NCBI GenBank assembly: GCA_964035795.1
Contig: OZ038321.1
Coordinates: 7,414,079-7,478,078, forward strand
Source of the DNA: Pterobdella sp. o SKG-2022
Lineage: Eukaryota > Annelida > Clitellata > Hirudinida > Piscicolidae
DNA: 64,000 bases
Direction of reading: 5' to 3'
The translations under genes were made by a program, and so were the position numbers. This document shows, in pieces, positions 27,501 to 42,945 of the stretch. Numbering within the stretch: the stretch's first letter is position 1; each line of letters opens with the position of its first letter. Below the pieces are notes generated by a model that was given only the letters and a program-made list of their open reading frames with translations, did not search any database and had not been told where the DNA came from.

Positions 27501-27971
27501 TCACTTTCATTTGAAACTTTATCACTTTCTTGGGATACTCTTATGTCTTCTTCAATCATCTTTTATATAATTATTTTTGATATTTAAAAGTAAGTATAAA
27601 AATAGTAAAATAAATTATGAACTGAATAAATAAATTTTATGCAAATACATTTTGCAAGAAAATTTTTAAACATTATTAAATAGTTATACAAAAATAATTT
27701 CCCCTTCTTTTAGCTACTTAAACCACCTTAATTTTATAATTAAAACTGATATATTTTTAACAACTAAAGAATAGGCTGACTTAGTAATTTAAAGAAAAAT
27801 ATTGAACTATGTAAAATTTCTAATTTATGAATTTGAATTTTCAGCTGTTCAAACTACCTTTTTTTTATTCAGAAGCTCTTCATTCCGTATTTTAATCTGT
27901 TCAATTTTTAAAGAAAGTTGCTTTTCTTTTTCTTCTTTAGATATTTGCTTTTCTGACTCACAGTCGGACAT
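21578..27971 (-). CDS. CCDC9: CCDC9-family coiled-coil protein (at least 6 exons)
   Basis: Exons (minus): 27971-27858 with start MSDCESEKQISKEEKEKQ, 27559-27410, 27339-27285, 27097-26794, 24174-22660 and 21988-21578 (stop). The first exon is a charged coiled coil matching the CCDC9 N-terminus (Lys/Glu-rich, RIEALRRKN-like). The 27097 exon has KIDKWKKEREEVDKERVNR and GSWVREWDKFK, the second conserved CCDC9 block. The large exon is Tyr/Gln/Asn-rich with NYKGRQRYYRRNL and ends in an acidic stretch DDDDEQWEDIDEI like the EEWEDISEDEE of human CCDC9. Phases fit except between 26794 (phase 2) and 24174 (phase 0): either a small exon is missing or the donor is a few bases later (TAT|GTTTGA, about 26783). 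The family is linked to RNA binding and the exon junction complex. About 850 residues. Confidence 0.75.
22019..22510 (+). mobile_element. LINE remnant with zinc-knuckle motif (inside CCDC9-like intron)
   Basis: Near 22330-22480 the plus strand encodes LNLENLKKPDKYFCGVCRTRV and, after a stop, CSSCRQWVHKKCR. This CGVC...C..C..WVHKKC arrangement is the treble-clef/PHD-like motif found in some invertebrate LINE polyproteins. Upstream, GTTTGGAGAAACTGAAGTT fits a degraded reverse-transcriptase C-terminal part. Broken by stops; not functional. Confidence 0.6.
24341..24481. repeat. 21-bp tandem repeat (about 7 copies)
   Basis: The unit GGCTACTAAATCTTTGCAATT is repeated about seven times with variation only at the first three bases (GCTT, GGCT, GATT, GGTT). 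Period 21 keeps frame, so the minus strand reads a heptad-like LQRFSNQ peptide. It lies in the intron just 5' of the large CCDC9-like exon. Each unit contains TTTAGTAAG or TTTAGTAGC on the minus strand, which looks like both an acceptor and a donor, but I found no phase-consistent exon. Confidence 0.85.
24972..25123. repeat. Perfect fold-back element
   Basis: Left arm AAGGTAATTTTATTAAGTAC...AAAGACACCGTT is mirrored almost base for base by AACGGTGTCTTT...GTACTTAATAAAATTACCTT, arms about 73 bases with a very short centre. Both arms contain the shared core AGCTTTTCGTTAAC...CATTATCAAG. Intronic in the CCDC9-like gene. Confidence 0.9.
25775..25952. repeat. Fold-back element, same arm family as 39163 and 53826
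   Basis: Left arm GATTCGATTCAAAC...TTTATTAACTGAATAAAAGTACGAAG pairs with CTTCGTGCTAATATTCAGTTAATAAAAG...GATT. The centre holds TTTCGTAAG and CGTTATCAA. The outer segment TTAACTAAACTAGCCTATTAAC at about 25790-25815 matches the reverse complement of the right flank of the 39163-39290 element, so the family is longer than the hairpin. Confidence 0.8.
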
Positions 27972-28488
27972 ATTAAGAAAGTTTAAATCTCTACCAGCAA
28001 CAACAACAGCCACGCAAGGGAAGCTAATAAAGTTCTAACGACATTAATTTTCGATAAACAAACTTTTAATCAACAATTTATAAAATTTTTGATCAAACAT
28101 TTAAATACAAATAATTATTTTAATTTTGAATGAAAATTTTTTTTTATTAGATCCTTCAATTAGGACAGGAATGAAAATTTTAATAGAAAATGGTTAAAAA
28201 TATATTTAAGAATAGGTTAAAAATCCAACAAAAGTTATTATGATTGAAATATACTTCGTGTCACATTTTAAAAAAATATTTATACTTGAAAAAACTTAAA
28301 GGGTAAACATGATTACTAATAATTCTATTAACAAAAGCATGTGAATATTTTGGAATAATTTTTAAAGACAATTAATTACTTGAATTAAAAATTGATTAGC
28401 AAAAAAATGGCAACTAATAATTGAATACATAATCCTTCAAAAAATGATTTAAAAAATCTTATATCACATACATCATAAAAAGCAACAA
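27972..28488. other. Intergenic between CCDC9-like start and MCCC2 end
   Basis: AT-rich spacer of about 500 bases holding the upstream region of the CCDC9-like gene and the 3' flank of MCCC2; both genes run on the minus strand. I see no clear TATA box or other gene. Confidence 0.5.
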
Positions 28489-34447
<5,959 letters not shown>

Positions 34448-36082
34448 ACCCGAAGATATATTTCCAAAAGTTAAATATTATAGAATATTTTAACTCCAAA
34501 GGTTCGAACGTGGTTAACTTATGGGACGTTGGTGACAGTAGTAACAAATCTTTTTTGATGAATTAAAAATTAGTTGCAAAAACTTTAATTATCTTTAAAA
34601 ACTTTGAAAACAAATAAGATTTCAAAAAAATTATATTTTTATTAGAATTAATATTTCTACTTAATTGAATTTTATTAATATAAATTTATTTAATATAAAT
34701 ATGGTTTTATTTTATTGGCTACGTTCGTGAGAGGTACCTATTTATTGACTTTTTTAGTTTTTTGCGACTTTGTGTCATAGGTTGGAGGTGTTTCGAGCCT
34801 TTCTGACATTTGCGTAGTAATAATAAATCCAAAAACACTATTTCACTAATCTATATGAATTTTATTGAATCAATAATTAACAATTACACTATGTAATTTT
34901 CTAAATTTCAATAGAATAGTTTAAGCAATTATTAGCCATTATTAACTCACAAAATTATTATAAAAAGCAGAAAAAGCAAATATCAAAAACAGGTTTTTAA
35001 AATTTTCTACAAATATTTAATTTAACATATGAAACTAGATTTGATAATGTAAGTTCATCTTACGAAAAGCTTCGTGGAATAAAATAAACTCCCAAAAGTG
35101 TTTTCATTTGAATATATGAAACTAGCAAAGCAAAATTCTTTCATAAAAATGATTGTATAGAATAAGCTATTTTTTATATAAAATAAGAGATGACTGGACA
35201 AACTTATTAATAAAAATGAATTTCACGAAAGATATATATGAAACTCCATAATTACCTAAAAACATACCAAAAGCAAATCAAAATGATCATATGGAATATG
35301 ATATTTTAGTCATCATTGTGGCTCCACATCCATACTAGTAATTCAAAGTAAGCATACTTAACTGTCTCATAATTGCAACCAAGCTTGTGGCACTGAGTAT
35401 ATAATTTAAATTTAAAGACTACCCTACTTGGATTTTTTACCCAAATTTTCAACTTCCCAAATGAAAACGTTTTTATCATTATGAGCCATTGATCAAACAG
35501 CCTGAATGATACTCTGTGTTTCCATTTTACAGAGATATTGTCTCAAAAACTTGCGCTAGCCCTTTTTGTTTGAAATTGGCAAGAATGGTACAATATTGAA
35601 AACCTTAAATTGAAATTAAGTATTTTAATTAATCAATCAATAAATCTATTTTATTTGAATAAATATTTTGAATTAAGTATATATTAATTCATTATTTAAT
35701 AAGCATCATTATTGTTAAATAAATACCAACCAAGTTGTATCATTCAGGCAGACTTTTCTTTAACTCAGACCTATATATATTGTGTTGATCAGAGATAATT
35801 TTCAATTTTTTCTACAAACAATATAAGTAAAACAAAAGATCTTTCCAAATAATTTCAGTCAAACCTTTTGTTTACTGACTAAGTATGCTTACTGAGCTTC
35901 TTTAGACATACCTCACTGAATCATTTCTCTCAACAGAAAGCACATTTGTAACGTTTTCTATATTTAAACATCAAAATTAATTTTTATATATTTTTATAGC
36001 TTAAATACACTAACAGTTAGTTCACTTTCATAATTTAAAATTTGATTATACAATTCAGCTAAAACTTTTTCAAAACTCCAAC
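34448..36082. other. Intergenic; one isolated fold-back core
   Basis: No supported gene. At 35044-35078 lies GATAATGTAAG...CTTACGAAAAGCTTCGTG, a single minus-oriented copy of the fold-back core, in degenerate arms. A 78-codon minus-strand frame at about 35330-35565 has a protein-like segment (LYTQCHKLGCNYETVKYAYF) but no clear splice sites. A possible last exon of the zinc-finger gene (phase 2, ending REMIQ-stop) may lie at about 35910-35925, very uncertain. Confidence 0.4.
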
Positions 36083-36698
36083 CTTGTTTTTACAGAAGCA
36101 TAATGCATATGGTTTTTGTGTCTCACCAAATTACTTTTTGAAGAAAACTTTTTTTTGCATACATTGCATTGAAATACATTGCTGCATTTAATATTTTAAA
36201 CTTATTAAATAAAAAAAAATTATTTAATTTTAAAAATTGAACCTTTTTACAACTGAGTAAGGATGTTTTATTGTCATATGTCTCCTTCTACCAACTTCAG
36301 TGAAGCATACCCTTTTGCAGATAGAGCATTCAAAAGTGCTGTTGTATTTTTATAAACTATTATTTGATTTTTGTATAAACCAGGAATATTTTGATATTTT
36401 ATGTTTAAATAACTTGATTTTTTTTTTTAAATTATAAAATTTTGTTTTCCAAAAAATTCAAACTTTTTTTGTCTATACTCTTGATGTTTCTCTATCATAT
36501 GCTTGGTAAGAATATGTTTAGCTGTAAAGCGCATTTCGCAGAAAGAACAACAAAAAAGGGTTTCATCTTCACTGCAATATGAATGATATAATATTTACTT
36601 CAAGCATTCCTTCATTTTGCAGCTTTCAAATAACTAAAAATTAGAATAAACCTTGAACTTTCACTTTCCATAATGAATTTATCATCACTTTCAGACAT
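36083..36698 (-). CDS. C2H2 zinc-finger protein, short multi-exon gene (3' end open)
   Basis: Exons 36698-36652 (start MSESDDKFIMESESS), 36571-36464, 36338-36243 and 36181-36083. Every junction is phase 2, so each finger exon could be added or removed without a frameshift. Fingers: CSFCEMRFTAKHILTKHMIEKH, C-x2-C with HMTIKH (CSICKRVCFTEVGRRRHMTIKH), and CNVCKKKFSSKSNLVRHKNHMH, each on its own exon. All three keep the C2-H2 ligands with a 4-5 residue His spacing. The acidic N-terminus is short. None has a TGEKP linker, so they are spaced unlike classical KRAB/ZNF arrays. I do not recognise the orthologue. The downstream exon(s) with the stop were not found with confidence. Nucleic-acid binding is likely; target unknown. 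Confidence 0.7.
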
Positions 36699-37014
36699 TT
36701 CTTGAAGAAAATTTTATAATAAAATTAACGGAAAAAAGTAACGGAGAAAAGGGTTATAAAAGATCTTTTAACATTAGTATTTTTCCGCAGCAGACTCGAA
36801 ACGTACATTCTGACAAATTCACAAAATCAAGTTTGATTGGTTGACGAATAATTATAAAGTGTTAAAATAATTTATTTTTGAGAATTCATCATCCCTCTTT
36901 TTCATGATGCTGATTATCGTGTTTTCTTTGTCGCAGCAAAACCGAAATAAAAAATAATTATATGGAATTGTTTTGTTGATTTTTTAAAAAGCCACTATTA
37001 GTTTATTATTAATA

Positions 37015-37800
37015 ATATGAATTACTTATATAGCGCCTCTTGCGCATCGTTCAGAGGCGCTCTGCTATGAACTGCTTGAAGAAGTAGGTTTTTAAGATTC
37101 TAAAAAAAATAGCATTGGGAAAAGATTTAAGATTAGGAGGAAAAGAGTTCCAGAGAAGTGGACCAGAAAAAGAAGAAGCATTTTTAGCATAAGAATGAGA
37201 AAGAGAGAAAATGAAGAGTTAAGAGCGAGTAGAAGACCGTAGACCAGCACGTTTAAGAGGTAGTGAGAGCTTAGAAAGATAGTGAGATAAAGTAGAATGA
37301 GAAATTTTATACATGAGAAAACAGATTTTGAAGAAAGAGCAAAAGTGAAGAGGTAGCCAGTGAAGATCGACAAAAGATGGAGAGATGTGAGAATTTAGGA
37401 GTATGAGAGACGAGGCGTGCAGTAGAGTTGAAAGCTTTAGTTAGAGGGTAGAAAGTAGATTTAGAAAGATTATAGTATAAAGAGTTGCAGTAATTAAGTA
37501 AGGAGAAAACAAAAGAGCAGACAAGAATCTTAAGAGAGGCATCATCGAGATAAGAAGATACGACGTAGATGAAAAAAATAAGAAGCAACAGTAAGAATTT
37601 GAGAATTAAAAGAAAGGAAAGAATTAAAAAGCAAGCCAAGACAACGAATAGTGGAAGAGGGATAGATAGTAAGGTCAGAGATCATAATGGGAGAGAGAGA
37701 GGAAGGAAGAGATTTGGACCTAGAGAGATAAATAAAGGTAAATTTAGAAGGACTAAGTTTAAGATGCATGGAAGATACAAAGCTTTTCGTTATCAACATA
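37015..37800 (-). mobile_element. 5'-truncated CR1/L2-like LINE
   Basis: Minus strand, in order: MHLKLSPSKFTFIYLSRSK, CLGLLFNSFLSFNSQI, LNYCNSLYYNLSKSTFYPLTK, AFNSTARLVSHTPKFSHLS, then SGPLLWNSFPPNLKSFPNA and RILKTYFFKQF. This is the reverse-transcriptase thumb and C-terminal region typical of CR1/L2 clade elements (LDYCNSL..LP; PKFxHISP; LWNSLP). Broken into two frames, about 790 bases. The GCGCCTCTTGCGCATCG end is shared with the copy at 32440. Confidence 0.8.
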
Positions 37801-38132
37801 AAATTTTAAAGTTAAAAATTTTTTTTCAAATTGGATAAAAAAACAAAAGATTGAAAATATTGAATGAATTTTGAAAAAAAAATTTAAAAAAATGAAATTT
37901 TCGAACATCCGACTTATGCAGGGTTAAATGCACAGGAATCCACGTAAATGCACTAATGAATTTTTTCATATATAGGAAAAAATCCGACTTATGGGCAGAT
38001 TTTCAATTTAAATTAATAGTCATTTGAACGTTCCATAAATTTAGTCCGAGGAAAAAGAATTTCCGACTTATACGAATCCGACATAGGCGAGGTTTACTGT
38101 ATATATAATTATTTTGAGAAATTTATGCATTT

Positions 38133-38335
38133 AGTCGGCCCGTATACCTCAGTGGTTGAGCATTAGACTAATTATCTAATGTTACCGGTTTCGATCCCGT
38201 GTGGCCGACGATTAGCACCTGTTACGCAGTGTTTTCGCTACATTAAATTTGTAGCAAGTGCTTCGAACCTCAAAGAAAAGCGCTTTATAGATACCGCATT
38301 ACATTATAGATCATTTTGTATTGAATAGTTTTCAA
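38133..38335 (+). mobile_element. tRNA-derived SINE
   Basis: tRNA-like head 38133-38209 (GTCGGCCCG...CGGCCGAC-type acceptor pairing; A box TACCTCAGTGG; B box GGTTTCGATCC). The body then reads GATTAGCACCTGTTACG, GTGTTTTCGCTAC, AGCGCTTTATAGATACC and ATTACATTATAGATC. It is the plus-oriented partner of the copy at 2143-2365. The head and body together mark a SINE rather than a functional tRNA gene. Confidence 0.8.
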
Positions 38336-38625
38336 TTTTTAACCAGGGCAGATTTTATATTACAGAAGTTTAGTTCCTGATATCTAGCTCTTGTTTATTA
38401 TAGACTGGATTTTTTGGATGAAATCGGAATCAAAATAGGAAATCATAGAAGCTACTTAGAAAATGAGATTTACTCCGATGGCACTTGCTAATAAATTGAA
38501 ACACCTTGCTTTTTATTTTAACGTCAAAAAAATATTCAAATTTTGATTAGCTAGTAAGTTTATATCGAAAAGAATCACAATTTTCAAATTTTTCAGAAAC
38601 ATCGTATGTATTTTTCTTCAATATC

Positions 38626-38813
38626 TTGTAACTAAAAACATCAATTAAGAGGAATTTTTAATACATTTATTGAGAATGCAAAGCTATAATTTTCGATAAG
38701 TTTAGTCTTATCATAAAACGTTTTATGATAAGACTAAACTTATCGAAAATTATAGCTTTGCATTCTCAATAAATGCATTAAAAATTCCTCTTAATTGATG
38801 TTTTTAGTTACAA
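38626..38813. repeat. Long near-perfect fold-back element
   Basis: Arms of about 92 bases: TTGTAACTAAAAACATCAAT...TTATCATAAAAC against GTTTTATGATAAG...ATTGATGTTTTTAGTTACAA, with almost no spacer. The core reads AAGCTATAATTTTCGATAAG...CTTATCATAA. The half copy at 225-310 derives from the same arm type. Confidence 0.92.
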
Positions 38814-39162
38814 AATTTTCAAATTTACATCACATTCCGCATGTCTTGACGATCTCAAAGGCAACATTTTTTATTTTGCACTGGAATTTTCCATAAACAA
38901 CCCTGCCACGATGCAGAACTTTTAAATATCAAAATTGAGAATAACAATTTGCTTCAAGGTAAAATTTAGTATCAACTCTTCGTCCATCAGCCAGCTGGAA
39001 GCTTGGCTTGGGAGATGCACATTGCTTCCAATGAATCCACGCAAAACGACATTTTCTTAATGGTTGTTTACAGTGCTTTCCCCCCATTGTGTGAGTAGAC
39101 CTTTTGTATGTTATTTAGTGTTTTTTTTAATTTCTAATATGATTAGTATAATAAATATAATT

Positions 39163-39290
39163 ACGATTTGAATCAAATGTTTTTATTAACTGAATAATAA
39201 TACGAAGCTTTTCGTAAGTTGAACTCACATTATCAAGTATACAAACTTCGTATTATTATTCAGTTGATAAAAGTGTTCGATTCAAATCGT
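39163..39290. repeat. Fold-back element with cross-hairpin core
   Basis: Arms ACGATTTGAATCAAATG...AATAATAATACGAAG and CTTCGTATTATTATTCAG...GATTCAAATCGT; centre CTTTTCGTAAGTTGAACTC then ACATTATCAAG. Arms belong to the same family as 25775-25952 and 53826-53948. It lies just upstream of the piggyBac element. Confidence 0.9.
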
Positions 39291-39530
39291 TTTTGTTTAT
39301 AGGCTAGTTTAGTTAATTAAAAATATAATTAATTTCAATACTTTCATTGCTGTAAATGCCTTTGTCGAGCTGCCTCGAACATTTTCATATATTATTTTTA
39401 TAAAAACACTCGTTTACATTGTTATAATTATTCCATTAAGTTAGACATAATTGATTTATATAGATAGTTATATATATCAATATTTAGTGGTAAATTTTTT
39501 ATTTCTATATCTTTTGTGAGATGAAAATGT

Positions 39531-42500
39531 TTAAGAAATGGTGACCTACAAGTAGGACGCCAGGCATTACAATACACAAATTCTATACAATCTTTGTGTT
39601 GGACGAGTGATAATGATATGATAACATAAGCATACCAGTCTTTGAACACATTCAAAATTTATATCTATATGCTATTAAGGTTTTTTATTGATAAATTATT
39701 ATAATATATAAATAATTTCATTTACAGAACAAAACATACATCTTTTTTATTAACAAAAGTAATGAACACCCTATATAGAGTGAAGTCCTAGAAAATATAG
39801 ATGAAGGCAACGGTAACCCAAAAAACATCCACTTGTATATTTTGCCTCCAGATAATGCCAATGGTGAAATTACTGATGAAATGAAGATGGATCAGGTACT
39901 ATCAACAATTTGCCAGCCAGCATGCTCCGAGCCTCAACTGTAATGGAAGATTTTGATGATGATCAAACAACCGATGTAAACCAACTGCCGTTCATAAAAA
40001 AAGAAGAAATGCCATTAGTGGAATAAAAATAGTTACAAAGATTCCAAACTGAGTAAACGACATAGATCAAGTTTTCAATACGGACTTAACTAATTTTTCT
40101 TCAAGACTATTTTGAATTATTTTTCGATGATGCTTTAATTAGCCTAATACCTATCCAGACTGATAAATTTGCTGTCAGAAAAAATAAAAATTTGTATGTA
40201 GCCAATGAAGAGATCAGATGTCTTTTGGACATCCTAATTTTTAGTGGTTATGTCTCTGTGCCAAGAAGGCGCATGTATTGGGAAACTTTATCCGATTCAA
40301 ATCAATCAATTGTTGTTGCTGTTTTTTATGTTTGTTTGTTTTTTTGTTTGTTTTTTGTCACTCAAGGCGCCTGAGAATGGTTTTCAAAAGCGCTATACTC
40401 GCTTGTGGGAGGCTCTTTAGTTTTCCGAAAGAAATACCCATCTGGCGGTGATAACGAGCAGACTGGAATGCAGGACACCGAGGCATTGATGCTCGGCCGA
40501 TTCTTCTTCTTCTCCGCAGAAACGGCACTGATCATTTTCACTTTTACCCGTCAGAGGTTACCATTTTCGGAGTGTGGGATGGTGACCAGACCGGAATCGG
40601 ATGAGATCGAGAGATCTTTCATTGACAGTTGGGACTCTTTTTCCGGGTTGGGGCGGGAAACGGTGAGAGAAATGCGGCGGGGGTGAGTAGGTGGAGGGGG
40701 TTTGCAGCTTCTGCGAATAATGGCAAGCCGGGTTTGTGAATCCAGTGGGGCGGTAGTTTGGGGAAAGGCAAAGTCTAGTTTGGCCTGCTCGTCTGCTAAG
40801 TCGTTGTCTGGGAAATTGCAGTGGCCCAGAACCCAGATCAACCGGATGTTTTTGGTTGGATAGAAGACCGCAATCGAAGTGTTGAGAGACAGAAGGAATA
40901 GGTCGGTAATATTGGGGTAAGAAAGGGCTTGTAGAAGTGACTTGCAGTCTGTGATGAGGGAGGCTGAGAACCAGTCGTCATTCTGTTCGAGCCAAGACAT
41001 GGCAGCGATCAGAGCAGTCTTCTCGGCCTGAAAAGAGTTTCTAAAGGTCCCAGTAGGCGCATGCCAGGATTGGATCAGTGTGTTTCCTCTAAAGACGACT
41101 ACTCCGGTTCCTCCATTCTCTGTACCGATGAGGGTGGATCTATCAGTAAAGATTTGCAGGTTGGTTGGGCCCTCAGCGGCAATTGTTTCTTGTGCAGAGA
41201 CGAGTTCTGGGCAAGGAATGCGGACTTTGGAATGGGGTTGAAGTGGATATGTGGCTGAGGGGTTAGTGGTCACGGAATATTAGAAATATGTACATGTTCC
41301 GAGTTCGCTGGTGTGAGGTTAAGGGAAGATAGAATTTGGGTGCTGGTGTTCCTCCAATCATCTCTTTTGAGGCGTTTTGGACAGTGCGTTTGCAGTAGCA
41401 TTCTCCCGTCGTCGTTGGGAGAAAGATGGAACCAATCGTGAGCTTTTTTAAGGCAGGCTAGCTGAATTCAGGAAGATAGTGCTGGGAGCTGAGCTTCATG
41501 GAGGTGTTGTTGTTGTTTAGCGCCAACTTCCAAAAACTCTTCCGACACTCCTTGGAGCGAGTACCAAAAGAAACTTGCAGCTTCGAGTTGTTTGTGACTT
41601 TTGGTGAACAGTGAAAAAATGATGAATGGATTCTCGAAATGCTTTGTGGTTGGAAGCTGACGTGATTTAGAACCTCTTCGACACTCTTGTTGGAGTGCAC
41701 ACCCAGCACCATTAGAAGGTGGGTTCTTTCACCGGGGTGTTGCTGGTTCAATGAGACGAGATTGATTCGAAGTGATATTTTCTCATCTCCATTTTCAAGA
41801 TAATAACAATTTAGATAAGGAGAATCAATTTTCTAAATTGAGACCTTTGATTAGACATTTAAATGATAATTTGCTTCAATTTGCTTCTATCGAAGAGTTC
41901 TACAGCTTTGACGTGTCAATGTGCAAATATTTTGGCAAGCATGAATGCAAACAATTCTTCAAAACAAAGCCGATTAGGTTCGGATACGAATTGTGGTGTG
42001 GCACCACTAATCTTGGCTATTTATTATGGTTTGATTTATATTAGGGTCGAAATCCCAATGTGAAAAAGGAAAATTCTTTTGGATTAGGAGGTGATCTTGT
42101 TATGAAATTTGTAGATGCCCTCTCAACTAAAAATGCTAAGCCATACCACTTGTGCTTTGATGATTTTTTCACGAGTTTGAAGCTTATGGAAACATTGAGA
42201 GAGAAATCCTTCAGAGCAACAGGAACTATCAAGGAAAACTGATTGGTAGACTGCCCATTTATAAAAAAAATCATTGATGATGTAACAAGAAAAAGGAAAT
42301 TTTGAGATTTTTTGTAATAAAGAGAAAGAGATAATTTTAGTAAAATGGAAAGATAGCAATGTTGTAAACATATGTTCAAATGCTGTAGGGATTGAGTCTG
42401 TTTGTCAAGTATTCAGATAGTCATCAGTTGCAAAGTTGCGCATCCTGGTAAAACAACCACACTTGATAAAAATGTATAACGAAAATATGGGTGGCGTGAA

Positions 42501-42945
42501 TAGGATGGATAAAAATATATTCAACTATAGAGTGTCAATCAGAGGAAAAAAATAGTATCCAAGTATCATCACATATATGATTGATGCTGCATTGAATATT
42601 GCTTGACAACTTCAAAAAAGAACCTACAGTAACTCTTTACACTTAATTCTTTTTGAAGAAATGTGGCAAAATTTTATTTAAGGCGGTATTCTGCTCCACT
42701 TCAGCAAGTTCGGGGAAGACCTCAAAAAATCCCTGATGATTATAACCTTTATAACCATTGGGTGATTCCGCAAAAGAAACATACAAGATATGCCTTTTGT
42801 CAGACAAAAAATGTGAAAAACGTAATAAAAGCCTACATGTCAAATTTTTAAAAATTTTCACATTTCTGAGTAAACTAAATATTATGTTGTTTTGTGTACG
42901 CTAATGCCTGGCGTCCTACATGTGGGTCGACCGTTTTTTGGCAAA
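39531..42945 (+). mobile_element. piggyBac transposon remnant, interrupted by a LINE
   Basis: Subterminal inverted repeats: GTAGGACGCCAGGCATTA at 39551-39569 region and its reverse complement (TAATGCCTGGCGTCCTAC) at 42902-42920; a TTAA is at 39531-39534. Transposase pieces (plus): acidic start with LPPDNANGEITDE near 39850; EEIRCLLDILIFSGYVSVPRR near 40207-40275; after the insertion FEVIFSHLHFQDNN near 41770; KLRPLIRHLNDN; SFDVSMCKYFGKH; KPIRFGYELWCGTTNLGYL; CFDDFFTSLK; GGVNRMDKN; a Cys/His tail TRYAFCQTKN. DDE positions: the first two Asp appear kept (SFD, CFDD), the third (usual GGVD) reads GGVN. There are also stops and frameshifts, so it cannot transpose. Confidence 0.88.
40322..41737 (-). 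mobile_element. Non-LTR retrotransposon 3' part with RNase H, nested in piggyBac
   Basis: A 240-codon minus-strand frame (41273-40551) is a RNase HI domain: IFTDRS, FQAEKTALIAAM, ITDCKSLLQAL and GHCNFPDNDLADEQAK carry the D-E-D-D metal ligands. A zinc-knuckle-like CRFCGEEEESAEHQC follows near 40490. The element ends at left in a T/G-rich tail (40322-40362), i.e. an A/C-rich 3' tail on its own strand. TGTTGCTG at 40314-40321 and 41738-41745 is the target duplication. It is less AT-rich than the surroundings. The open RNase H frame implies a fairly recent insertion. Confidence 0.88.

Noticed and set aside
35330..35565. 78-codon minus-strand frame with LYTQCHKLGCNYETV
   Set aside because: Protein-like in part, but no convincing acceptor/donor and no phase link to the zinc-finger gene.
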